From: Cranoglanis bouderius | Taxonomy: Eukaryota; Chordata; Actinopteri; Siluriformes; Cranoglanididae | NCBI GenBank assembly: GCA_023630585.1 | Contig: CM042552.1 | Location: forward strand, 20,022,569 to 20,086,568 | Direction of reading: 5' to 3' | Length of the DNA: 64,000 nt | Part shown: one piece after another, positions 11,461 to 23,200 of the stretch | Layout: each line of letters begins with the position of its first letter | Position numbering within the stretch: position 1 is the stretch's first letter | Notes under the pieces: generated by a model | Seen by the model: the letters and a program-made list of their open reading frames with translations, nothing else | What the model was told of the DNA's origin: nothing | Databases searched by the model: none | Position numbers and translations under genes: made by a program

Positions 11461-12140
11461 AAATCGCCGTTGAGTTCTCGTTTCTGATTGGTCAGAAGGC
11501 TTCAAGGCGTTAGCGTTTCTATAGTAACAGCTCATTCGCCAGGGATTAGTACACTGGACAGCACATAAACGTATTTAAAAACTCTTGTAACGTGTCAGGT
11601 TTTATGTTCATTGAACATTTACGGAAGGAGTCTCCGGTGTCAGCGCTTTGTAACTTCTCCGACTTCGTAAACTCTTCAGGACGTTGCGGTAAGTTCATGA
11701 GAGAGAAAAAAAGAGAGCGAATAACTGTTTATAGCTGCTATAACGTAAATAACAACAGGAACCAATTTGTTTACATACAAAGTATGACGTCATTCTTTAA
11801 TAAACGAAAAATGTTGGCGAAATGCTGTGGCACGTAGCTTTTTTTTTTTTTTTTTTTTTTTAAAAAGTTCGTAACTTTATCGTAGAATGCTTCGGTAATA
11901 CAGTGCAGCTTTGTATATATAACTCGTTTTGAGGATGTAGCTATAAACAGATAAAAACTAGATCCATGTACTCGTTGGCCAAGGTGCCGTAGTGTAAGAG
12001 GAAAGAATAAAACACTTCGGGACACGTTGTTATAGGGAAATAATTAACCTCGGAATGGTGACAATGACGCCGCTACATGGCAGCATCCTGTCGGTGATTA
12101 TTTTCCTATAACAGCATGACACGGAGGGTTTTACTTACTC
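11461..12140 (+). repeat. interspersed repeat family A, near full length, forward
   Basis: The most complete copy. It opens GTTGAGTTCTCGTTTCTGATTGG near 11470, followed by GTTTCTATAGTAACAGC, CGGAAGGAGTCTCCGGTGTCAG near 11620, TTTATAGCTGCTATAACG, CATTCTTTAATAAACG, and AACACTTCGGGACACG and GTTATAGGGAAATAATTAAC near 12010-12050, then an inverted echo (GATTATTTTCCTATAACAGC) near 12095. It spans about 670 nt and has no ORF. Confidence 0.7.
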
Positions 12141-12700
12141 CCTAGTTATATCAAGTAGTATATCACTTTCCACACGACACGATCTAACACGATTTGCAGA
12201 TTTGTAAAGATTTGTGTGTGGAATGTTACGTATCATTAAAGTCGTAAAAAAACAAAACAAACAAACAACAGACTGAACTCGTCGAAGCTTGTCTGGATTT
12301 TCTTGAAACGGGGGAAGGAAAAAAAACCCCCCAGCACAGTGGAGCTCAAATTGGGTGTGTGATGAGCGAGTGTGTGATACAGACACAACAAGAAACGGCA
12401 CAGCGATCGGAAAACGAATCCTACAGCCGGAGCTTATAGAAAACCACGCTCTATTGATCGTGCCGTATAAGCCGAGGTGCACGAGGACGGCACTCACGGA
12501 GCCGAATATTTGTTAAGCCTCGTCTCCTATTAAGCTTGAGAATAGAATAGAGTAGGGAAAATAGAGCCAGGGGAGGTGTTGGTGTTGGTGCTGGTAATGG
12601 TGTGGAGGAAGAAATTCATTTCCTGTTGAAAAAAAAAAAGAAGAAAGTATCAGCATGGAAAAACCTGGCCCGCCGATAACGTAGATCCCTCGCTCGTTAC
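12141..12700. other. unassigned unique sequence
   Basis: Mixed-composition DNA. ACACGATTTGCAGATTTG-type text near 12187 resembles the outer part of family A. No gene signal. Confidence 0.4.
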
Positions 12701-13063
12701 GTTGATAACCATTTGTTCATTTCCTGACAACAACAGAAAAAAAATGTATAAGTCTGCTGAAAATGATTTTTTTTTCTCTCTCTCTCTCTCTCTCTCTTTC
12801 ACCCCAACATCCACCCACCCTCCCTCCCTCCCTCCTTTCATCCCTTCTTCATTCGGGCCTTATTTCATCTGCAATGTGGCAGCGGAATGATAATCAGAGC
12901 ATCGGTTATCAGGGACGGAGGTGAGGGGGGTGGATTTGTTCCTCATGGAAAGAGAGAAAGAGACAGAAAGAGAGATGGCATGGCTGGAGGAGGAGGAGGA
13001 GGAGGAGGAGGAGGAGGAGGAGGAGGAGGAGGAGGGGGAGATGGAGGAATGGTTTGACTCTCG

Positions 13064-13128
<65 letters not shown>

Positions 13129-13270
13129 CCTCGGCACTCCAGGCGAAGAGGAGGGTGGATTTGCATTTTAATGGGATGCGATTTATGGAGTTGGGCACGG
13201 CACAAGTGGCATCATTAGGTGAAGCTGAGCCGGATTAGCCGTGATGCGAGAGGTCAGATAACGCCAGCCA

Positions 13271-13274
<4 letters not shown>
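12701..13274. promoter_or_regulatory. microsatellite-interrupted candidate regulatory island
   Basis: (CT)n at 12775-12798, (GGA)n at 12986-13035 and (GT)n at 13069-13127 interrupt low-repeat text: GGAATGATAATCAGAGC (12885) and GGATTTGCATTTTAATGG (13157), the latter containing an ATTTGCAT octamer. The Glu- or Ser-run frames here come from the GGA repeat. Confidence 0.35.

Positions 13275-13334
<60 letters not shown>
13275..13334. repeat. (GT)n microsatellite
   Basis: Thirty uninterrupted GT units. Confidence 0.97.
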
Positions 13335-13337
<3 letters not shown>

Positions 13338-13635
13338 CTCATTGAGTACACCGAACAGAGGAAGGCTATGTTCTTGTATCACGCCCTGCCACTAAATCAA
13401 TTTCACATTTCTGTATCAGGAAGTATGGCGTCTCGCTCGGACACTTTAGGGAGGAAAATAATAGTTCTTGGAAACGAGTGAACTAATATGTGGGGAAGAA
13501 CGTTCAGAAGTGTGTGTGAGAACCTCAGTGTGGCTTCACCTGTCAAACGGTGACTGGAAATGGTGGATATTTTTATAAAATTCCAGTACGAAAAAAAAAA
13601 TCTTTGGTAGTAATAATAATAAAAAAAAACATTTT
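13335..13635. other. unassigned sequence
   Basis: Unique sequence grading into A-rich runs. Nothing recognised. Confidence 0.4.
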
Positions 13636-13685
13636 ATGTATTAAAACACATTTTATTCATTTATTTATTACATAAACATAGCTAT

Positions 13686-13716
<31 letters not shown>

Positions 13717-14363
13717 TATATTTATTTAAACAAATACCCCATATTGGTAAAAAAAACAACAAAAAAAAAAACGTTATTATGTCTACCCATTTATTTATTT
13801 ATTTATTAGTTGGTTAGTTACTTTAATTAGTTTTAGTAAAAATCGCATCATATATAAACATGATCTCACTTTAAAACCAATTTCTTATGCCTGTGTTTTT
13901 ATTTATTTATTTGTGTTTGTTTGCTTATTTTGTTTGTTGGTTTGTTTACTTTTTTTATTATTGTTTTTAACTAAATACCCCATATTGGTAAACAGGATCT
14001 TCCTTTAAAACCAAGTTATTATGTCTACACCCATACATTTATTTATTTATCTATCTATCTATCTATTTATTACTTTATTTATGGTTCATTTATTTATTTA
14101 TTTATTTATTAGTCGGTTAGTTATAGTTTTTACTAAGAAATCGTATCATATATAAACATGACCTCACTTTAAAACCAAGTTGCTATATCTGCATTTCATT
14201 AATTAATTGGTTGATTGATTAATTAATTAACTTATTTATTTATGAATTAAATGTATTTAACTTTTTTTTTTAAAAGTTAATTTTATCTATTTATTTTTTT
14301 AAAAACCTCATCACGTAACTAACAGGCTTTCCTGACTTCAAAGTCAAGTCACGTCTACTGATA

Positions 14364-14400
<37 letters not shown>

Positions 14401-14745
14401 TGTTTGTTTGTTTACTAAAAACCTCATTCAGTAATTAAACAGGATCTCGCTTAAACAACAAGTTGTTATGTCTACTGATGTTTTTGTCGGTTTGTTTGTT
14501 TATATTTACTAAAACGTTATATAGGTAAACAGGATCGTGCTTCAAAGTGACGTTATGGCTGCTGAAATGTATTTGTTTGTTTGTTTATATTTACTTAAAC
14601 CCTCATATCCAGGTTCTCACTTATAAAAACAAGTTGTTATGTCTACTGATATCATTCTATTTGCAAACCTCATCATATAGCTAGACTCGCTCTCGCTTAG
14701 AAAAACAAGTTGTTGCGTCTAATTTTAAAGAAACCAACGAATCAA
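13636..14745. repeat. degenerate tandem array, unit about 80-170 nt
   Basis: About nine recurrences of a phrase like AAACAGGATCTCACTTTAAA, AACAAGTTGTTATGTCTAC, separated by TTTA/TTTG runs and CCCCATATTGGTAAA or CCTCATATAGGTAAA. Spacing is irregular because the TTTA runs expand. No coding frame. Confidence 0.75.
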
Positions 14746-14883
14746 ATGCGAAAAAAAAACAAGTAATAAAGTATTATTTGTAAACGATGAATTATTGATA
14801 AATGAGTGAAAAGGTTGTTGTGTTTACAATAAACATTTACAGTTTGATTCAATGGAGGTCTTTAATGTGTCATAATGTGAGCA

Positions 14884-14961
<78 letters not shown>

Positions 14962-15254
14962 AGTATGTCTGTTCCCACAGGAGAACTGCTCGTATTATTC
15001 CAGCTCCGGGTGTTATAAATGTGGAAAGTGTTGAGCTCGCTCGCAGCTCAGAGCTTGAAAGTGAGAAGTTAACAGCGGAGACAGCTGTACGCTCCCGTTC
15101 GCCCCGTTGCATTGTGGGTAAAAGCGCTGTAGCCTGTCAGTCAGAGAGCGACGGCCTGTGGAGGTCACGCCTCGACGGGCCAGTAAATAAGAGATTATGC
15201 ATCGAGCAATAAAACTGCAAAGTATGTCGGATTCGGTGTGTGTATCTTTGCACT

Positions 15255-15305
<51 letters not shown>

Positions 15306-15365
15306 CTCAGTGTGTGTGAGTGTGTCAGTGTGTGTATGCTGTGGGTATTATCAAGAATGCAATAT
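14746..15365. promoter_or_regulatory. candidate regulatory island between (GT)n tracts
   Basis: (GT)n at 14886-14959 and 15259-15301 flank 14985-15235, a GC-richer unique core with GCATTGTGGGTAA (a ZNF143-like ACTACAA-type relative), CAGCTGTACG and ATTATGCATCGAGC. No splice-supported frame. Confidence 0.35.
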
Positions 15366-15581
15366 TCACGGCTGAGTTTGCACTTTCAAAGCAAGGCCAG
15401 GCAATAATTCGGAACATGACTATGAAATGGCATGTGTGAGCTGCATATCCTGTATTGTAGCTGCCTGGGTTTTTTCTTTTTCTTCTTTCTTTCTTTCATT
15501 TTTTTTTAACCTTTACCTGTAATCTCGTCTTGTCTAACAGCGTTCCTTTTTATAAAAAAAAAAAAAAAAAAAAAAAGTAAA

Positions 15582-15637
<56 letters not shown>

Positions 15638-15802
15638 TTTTTGTTTAAAATGTTTTTTTTTTTTAAATGTATAGTTAATGTTAAAAATTGGAAGGCTTTC
15701 AATTTAAAACAAAAGATTCAATTTTAGTCATAGTCAAAAAAATATTGTCTGGTAGATCGTCCATCTGAGGTTTACAGTTTGTATAGTTAATCATAAACCG
15801 AA

Positions 15803-15858
<56 letters not shown>

Positions 15859-16130
15859 TATTCTTATTTTTTTGTGAAATTAGTAAAACTAATAAACATG
15901 GCGTGATGGAAATTGGTTTTGCACAATCCAAAAATATAAAAATTGATATCGGTGCGCAGTAAATCAGAGCTTGTGCATTTAACCCTAAACACTCCTTTAT
16001 TAAAATAAATGAATAAATAAATAAATAATACATTTTTAAAAATCCTCTCTCGATTATGCTGATGCGTTCGGAGCCTCTCCTAATTGTGTGTGTTTTAAAA
16101 GCCATTTTCTGTTAGACTGCACAAATCCAT
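15366..16130. other. AT-rich sequence with microsatellites
   Basis: A-run at 15557-15576, (AAT)n at 15583-15633, (AT)n at 15809-15855, (AAAT)n near 16010. No gene. Confidence 0.6.
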
Positions 16131-16540
<410 letters not shown>

Positions 16541-16544
<4 letters not shown>

Positions 16545-17571
16545 TATTTGCCCCCATCCTGATTTCTTCTGTTTTTCTGTACATCTCATACTAAATTGTT
16601 TCAGAAATTAAAACAAAATCCAATATAAAACAAAGGCAGCCTGAGTAAACACAACATACGGTTAATGTTAAATTATAATCTTATTTATTGAAGCAAATAC
16701 GTTGTCCAACACCAGCTGGGCCTGTGTGAAAATGTATTTACCCCCATAGTTACTAATTCCCCAAATCTATGAGACTGCATTCATAATGGGGTTCAGCTGG
16801 ACTAGACACAACCAGGCCTGATTGGTTAAAAGCTCTTACCCAATAACACACTATGCCAAAACTGAAAGAAATTCCAGAAATGATGTGGAAGTAGGTGAGT
16901 GAAATACATCAGTCTGGGAAGGGTTACAAAGCTATTTCAAAGGCTCTGGGACTCCAAAGGACCACAGCGAGAGCCTTTATCTCCAAATGGAAAAACTCGG
17001 CAGAGTAGTGAACCTTCCCAGAACCTTCAGTCCTCAAACTGAAACTCAAGTGAAACTAGATTCTGCAGCAAGACAACGATCCAAAGCGTAGGAGTAAGTC
17101 CACCTGTGAATGGCTCAAAAAAAGCAAAATGAATGTTTTGGAGTGTCCTAGTCAAAGTCCTGACTTGAACCAGTTGAGATGCTGTGGCAGGACCTTAAAC
17201 GGGGCAGTTCAAGCTCGAAGCCCCTACAGTGTGGCTGAACTAAAGCAGTTCTGTAAAGAAGAGTGGGCCAGAATTCCACCACAGTGCCGTGAAACACTGA
17301 TCTCCAGTTATCGGAAGCGTTTGGTTGCAGTTATTACTGCTAAAGGCGGCACAACCAGATTTTAAGTTTAAGGGGGCAATTAGTTTTTCACATGGGTGAT
17401 AGGTGCTGGATAACTTTTTTTTGCTTCAATAAAAAAATTAATAAAAACTGTATTGTGTGTTCACTCAGGTTGCCTTTGTTTTATGTTGTATTTCGTTTGA
17501 AGATCTAAAACTATTTAGTATGACATATACACAACAACAGAAGAAATCAAGTAGTTTTTCACAGCACTGTA
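16541..17571 (+). mobile_element. Tc1-like transposon with long inverted repeats, inactivated
   Basis: The left end (AAAGTATTTGCCCCC, TGATTTCTTCTG, CATACTAAATTG, AACAAAGGCAGCCTGAGT) is the inverted complement of the right end, finishing TTTTTCACAGCACTGTA at 17571. The inverted repeats run to about 120 nt. The outermost 10-15 nt at the left are gone, replaced by a (GA)n tract. Inside is a broken transposase gene with HTH text near 16905 and the DDE-domain end at 17066-17364. Confidence 0.85.
16905..17364 (+). pseudogene. Tc1-like transposase remnant
   Basis: An N-terminal helix-turn-helix fragment reads HQSGKGYKAISKALGLQRTT then FISKWKN before two stops. After an internal deletion the C-terminal DDE segment reads QQDNDPKRRSKS, MNVLECPSQSPDLNQ and AELKQFCKEEWARIPPQ, ending in a stop at 17364. 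The usual DLNPIEHLW has become DLNQ then LRCCGRT, and the middle catalytic region is missing, so it cannot encode an active enzyme. Confidence 0.85.
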
Positions 17572-17970
17572 GATGATGAAGTCCTTTGTTGAGTTGGCAG
17601 TGTGTTTTGGATCGTTGTCTTGCTGCATGATGAAGCGGAATTCATTCTGCTGCTACCATCATGAGTTCCATCATCAATAAAGATTAGTGAGCCCGTCCCA
17701 GAAGCAGCCGTGCAAGCCCCAAGCCGTGACACTACCTCCACCATGTTTCACAGATGAGCTTGTATGTTTTGGATCATGCGCAGATCCTTTCTTTCTCTAC
17801 ACTTTGGCGTTTCCATCACTCGTGTAGAGGGTCATCGTGTCCCGAACGACAATTTTAGTACAGCCCTGTTACCTGAACACATTCACCCCTACGGAAGATT
17901 TGGAACATTCCTCGTGTCGCATCATCCGAACTTCTCGACGATCACGGGAAGAAGAAAATCTTTCTGATCT
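17572..17970 (-). pseudogene. second Tc1-like transposase fragment, opposite strand
   Basis: Read on the minus strand it contains GTGSLIFIDDGTHDGSSRMNS, a Tc1 DDE-domain middle segment, then (frame changed) MQQDNDPKHTANSTKDF. Upstream text (17745-17800) matches the KRKGSAHDPK-like part of the same family. It abuts the right terminus of the neighbouring element directly, suggesting insertion of one into the other or deletion between them. Confidence 0.7.
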
Positions 17971-18479
17971 AGTGATAGTGTGAGATGGACTGATGAAGTC
18001 GCTTTGAAAGTACAAATAAGAACGTCAGTAATGTTCTCAGCTTTTAGCACGGATGCTAGTTAGCCACATTTTGTCTATTTGCTAATTCTTTGCTTAAAAA
18101 CAAAAAAAAAATGCACTTTTTTTTTTTTGTATGTTCAAATTTTTTACGTTTTCTTAAATTCAATGTTGAAAAATGATCGTCGTAATTTTTTTTTTCACAA
18201 TTGCTTTTCCGTCCTAAAACCGGCTCGACTCACGCTCTCCGGGCTCGTTTAAAAATTTTTTTATTTTTTTTTTATTTGTTAGCGATCTGACGGCTTTTAT
18301 TAAATGCATATCATTAAATGGTTTATTACTGATTGCCGACGGTGAATAAACAATTCCCGACCGCATGAATGTTTAATGCACGTAATATCTTCGCTGTAAA
18401 ATAATTGCCGGCTTATTACGTTGCGGAGACAAATTAATTCTGTTTACATTGTGTGTGTGTAAATAAATTAAATAAGTGG

Positions 18480-18483
<4 letters not shown>
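17971..18483. promoter_or_regulatory. candidate conserved noncoding island
   Basis: 18275-18450 is complex AT-rich sequence with TTAAATGCATATCATTAAATG, split 18299-18320, AATAAACAATTCCC (FOX-like TAAACA), AAATAATTGCC and CAAATTAATTCTG. No coding frame. The part before 18270 is T-rich and unremarkable. Confidence 0.4.

Positions 18484-18541
<58 letters not shown>
18484..18541. repeat. (GT)n microsatellite
   Basis: About 29 GT units. Confidence 0.97.
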
Positions 18542-19149
<608 letters not shown>

Positions 19150-19204
19150 GAATAATCCATTCTCAGGTTGTTTTTTGGAGCAAAACTAAAAAATCTCACC
19201 TGAA

Positions 19205-19640
19205 AATTTTTTTTCCTGTAAATTACATAACTTATGTTTATGGAAGGAGTCTCCAGTGTCAGAGGTACAGCTGTTACTGCAAAACTCTAACGCTGTAAGT
19301 TTACACTTTTTTTTTTTCACAGTTTCACGGTAACATGACAAACTTTTTTGACTTTTTTTTGACGTTCCATAACATTAATGTATCTATAAATGGATAAAAA
19401 AAAAAAAAGTGTCATGTGACGTTCTTTACCAAATAAAAAAAAAAGTGGAAAGCTGTTGTGGTTTAAGAGGAATAGAATACAATTTGTTACAGTACATTAT
19501 TCTTTTTATCCGTTTGTAGTTACATGTAATGTGTATAGTCACATTTTATTCCTCTGATGCCACGAATTTTGTTAACGATGTTTACAATTTTTCATTCATT
19601 CAACGACGACGTCGTATTTAAAAAAAAATCCGTCTATAGT
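19205..19640. repeat. interspersed repeat family A, composite
   Basis: Forward block TATGGAAGGAGTCTCCAGTG near 19238 and TTTCACGGTAACATGAC, then forward ACATTAATGTATCTATAAATGG near 19370 and reverse TTTTTATCCGTTTGTAGTTAC near 19505. The second half is inverted relative to the first, as at 0.8-1.4 kb. Confidence 0.65.
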
Positions 19641-19980
19641 TAATGATGTCGAACGTCCAAATGACAAGCCAGATCCTTCTGTCCTCACTTAGGTTTTATT
19701 GCGGGAAATTAAACTGTAGACCAGACCTCGATCTGGGTCTGTGATCATTAAACTATTTAAAACCACGTGGCGGCTTTACGGTGTTGTTTATTATTAATTA
19801 AATGAATCGATTACTCTCACTTTTAGCCAATAGAAGCATTTGGTTTCATTCAGGAGCCCCTGCAGGAGCTGTTACATGATCCCGGGAAGCGGGTTAAGGG
19901 TTAAACAGCTCTACTTGTCTCGACGTCTCGTATCCGTGGGTGGTGGCATTAGAGAGATAACCCTCTGTGACACACTCGCA

Positions 19981-20025
<45 letters not shown>

Positions 20026-20260
20026 TGCATTAACCCCAATGTAAAGCCACCCACGTCTGCGCAAGACGTTCCCTGTTTAGACCCAGAAATTCCACCATTT
20101 AACTGTAACCATAAATGGCAAAAAAAAAAAAAAATGGCAACAGTAACTAGGCTTCATCACAGCACTACATCGTTGATTATTTTCCTACAACAGTACGCTT
20201 TGAATTGTTTTATTCCTTACACATAACTCGATTTAGCACGTTAATGCAAATTTGTACGAA
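19641..20260. other. unassigned sequence with (CA)n and family A tail
   Basis: (CA)n at 19984-20023. 20160-20230 reads TTGATTATTTTCCTACAACAG and TTGTTTTATTCCTTACACATAAC, the terminal part of family A. No gene. Confidence 0.5.
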
Positions 20261-20837
20261 AATTAACCTAACTACTAGGTTAGCAGCGAGAATGACGATA
20301 GTAGATTAGCCTTTAAAAAAAAAAACACTGAACAAAATTAGCCCCGCCCATTAGAATTACTAAAGTTTATTGTGGTACATGCTCACTATATCCTCGGTGT
20401 AAATCTAGTACAATAGTAAGTTACAAATTAAAAAAATAGCAATAAGTCAATTTTACATTTAAAGCTCTATTACATGGGTTCTACACGTGGCTTCCGGGGA
20501 CTTGCAGGGGTCCGTGATGTACGGTATATCCTGACTGCGGATAACATGACGACGGTGAAGATTACTCTCAACTAGTATCAAGGTTGTTATCTAGAACTCG
20601 CTAAGTAAAAAAAAAAAAAAAAAAAGAAAGAAAAAAAAAAAGTTTATGTCAATCTAACGGCATTTTTAAAATTCATACCAGGAAGTGTGTGAAATGGAAA
20701 TAGAACGCTCTCATGGGTGCAATAAATTAATGTGGTGGTACGTATTTGGAAATTCTGTTAGAATTTGAGGAAAAAAAAGTAAACACCACTTGTGTGGTTT
20801 TTTTGGGGGCTTGTTTGAATTTGGGCGGTATTTTGTT
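20261..20837. other. unassigned AT-rich sequence
   Basis: A-rich runs at 20610-20642. I see no gene or known element. Confidence 0.4.
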
Positions 20838-21110
20838 TTAGAGCAAATCTAAGCGATTTCCACAAACAGAGGCAAAGTGTAAGTGCAGAGCATTTCTAAT
20901 GCGAGGATTGGGTGAGGGAAAATGGCTGTACCAGGTGATAGTGCAAATTAGAAATGCGTGCTCACCACGGTGCAGACTGAGAAAAAGAAGAAATGCGTGC
21001 ATCTTCCTTGTGTTTTTCCAATGGAAATTTTGTTTTTGACCTGGCAACCCTGACAGTGTTAGCTTTGTTACTATAATAGCTAGCAAGCTGACAAAGTCAA
21101 CATGGTCTCT
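20838..21110. repeat. interspersed repeat family B, copy 1
   Basis: Shares the inverted block AGAGGCAAAGTGTAAGTGCAG with 50875-50905, and CTGGCAACCCTGACA with 51004-51018 and (inverted) 43469-43485. No ORF that looks real. Confidence 0.6.
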
Positions 21111-21782
21111 CTATCGGTAAGATTAGTGATAAGGAGCGAGCAAATTTGTACACAAAGCTTCGATTGATCGAGGTTTGGTTGAGAAGCAGGTCAGCATTCG
21201 AACTCCTACAGCTTTGGCTTTGCGATATTGGTTGTTGACCTAATAGACGGTTTACGAGACGAGACTCCTCCCTACCGCACGTACGTGTTTATCGAACGTA
21301 ACTCGCCGTCAGGTTAGAGCGCTCTCAGCTTGCAGAGCGAAGGCTTTTAATGAGCATCTAGGCGGTCTGGAGCCGGGGTGGTTCGCATTATCTTCAGTTC
21401 TCTCCTAGACGTTCTACTAGACTTCGGGTTTTTTGATCTGTCTCCTCGGTCGGACCTCCACGACTGGAGCATCACGGAGGTTACACGGATGTCAGTGCTG
21501 CAAATCACGCTCTAACGACTAAGCCATATGCTCGAGGCCTGAATCCAGTCATTGTCTCGTAGCCGGCCGTTCCCATCTCCCATCGCACCACGTTTGATCA
21601 GCTTCGCTCACAGCTGTTCGACTTTGCTCTCCTAATCCTAAAAATATACAGTACTAAGATAAGATTCAAGGAATTCTAGGAATCTTTTAGAAGCTGTATT
21701 TTATTTTGTTTTAAAGCCGTAAATGCATAATTGACGGCTTTTAAAAGTAGGTGTGGTCAAATTTTTATCCACATGTTTAGAC

Positions 21783-21783
<1 letters not shown>
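21111..21783. other. low-repeat unique stretch
   Basis: 21230-21560 has balanced composition and motif-like text (GCTTTTAATGAGCATC), but no sustained frame, splice pair or RNA fold that I can defend. Confidence 0.3.
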
Positions 21784-21819
<36 letters not shown>

Positions 21820-22095
21820 CCACATATTCCTTCAGGTAGATTCAAAAGATTGTTTTATGCATTGCTAAGCATGTACCCTTTCTATTATTTGTACTTTTTT
21901 TTTTAAATGAATATTATATTATAAACTTTTTTACATTTAAAAATATAACATTTGTAAATATTTACAGAAAAAAACTTTTTAATCAATGTTCTTGCTTTTT
22001 TTTTTTTTTTCTATTTCCAAAACTTTTTTTGTGAATATTATGGTTACACACAAAGTAAAGAACAAAGAAAAACATCTTGTTTTTTGTTGTGTCTG

Positions 22096-22160
<65 letters not shown>
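21784..22160. repeat. (AAT)n and (GT)n with AT-rich spacer
   Basis: (AAT)n at 21784-21816, T-runs, then (GT)n at 22098-22159. Confidence 0.9.
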
Positions 22161-22162
<2 letters not shown>

Positions 22163-23200
22163 TTTGCGTGGCATCTGTTCGTGTGATAAATCAGTGATTC
22201 TGTGGGCCACGGGGCCTCCTGGAGCGGCCATGCTACACTGATCAGCTTCCTCGTGTGTGAACGAGAGCATTGTTCTGCCAAACACACACTCACACACCGC
22301 TTCGCCGACAGAACTTTGTACTTCTTGGGTTTGAGCTTCAAAAACAGATCTCGAATTTTTATTTATTTTTTATTTTCATACCACATGATGTGTTTGTTAG
22401 AATCCATGCGACACTTTAATACTGTATAAATATTTCTACTTCTTCAGATGGAATTCATTTGATACAATGGTGGTGGACGTAGTCATTACAACGTCGTTAA
22501 CACTGTCGTGCTATGTTTACAGTTGTAATGTTTTACACCGTTGAGCTCCTTGCTATGTTAACTTCATTATTTGGTCAATATGTGACTTTGTATAAGCTGT
22601 TACTAACGGTGAACGGTGTAGGAAAATGTGACGTGGAGAGAATTTTCTACAACCCAACACTCTCCTTCCAGTCATTTGCTATCAAATTTCCACTTCCTGT
22701 CATCACGTATAAATATGCACGCGATCCAGGAGCGATAATCACTGACTAAGGTATGTCATGCTATGTCACAATGACATTTTAAACTAAACTAATAACGATA
22801 ATAAAGATCATTTACAGATTTCCTCCATGTTATTTACCGGCAGAATATACACTAACAAACCGAAACGTCACAAAATGGCCGTCAGTTTGTTTGCGTTTAC
22901 TTGTTTACTTTGTTTGCGTATGTTGGTAAGTAATATCTTGGATATAGCAATTTCTCAGAATTAGCTACGAAAGCCTTGTTGCAGAAAATATGCCTTGTTT
23001 TATATTCTATTGACCCCAAAAATAACTGTATAACATAAGGTGCTATGCAGAATGTTATTGTTCAACCCTGCACAAGACGTTTCCTTCCCTCACATTGTGT
23101 TGTAAGCATCACGTACCTCATTGTTGTGTACAGAACTCAGTTTGTTTTATGTTAACACAATTAAAAAGGGTAATATACGTTCGTGTTGCTGTATTTATGG
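22161..23200. other. unassigned AT-rich sequence
   Basis: 22190-22320 is moderately GC and unique. The rest is AT-rich. Reading frames lack any recognisable domain. CAACAACGTCGTTAACAC-like text near 22490 is weakly palindromic. Confidence 0.35.

Noticed and set aside
12909..13238. Poly-Glu or poly-Ser frame that looks like an acidic protein
   Set aside because: Created by the (GGA)n repeat. No splice sites and no domain on either side.
17129..17365. The 78-residue frame as an intact transposase gene
   Set aside because: It is only the C-terminal part of the DDE domain. The upstream HTH ends in stops and the middle is deleted.
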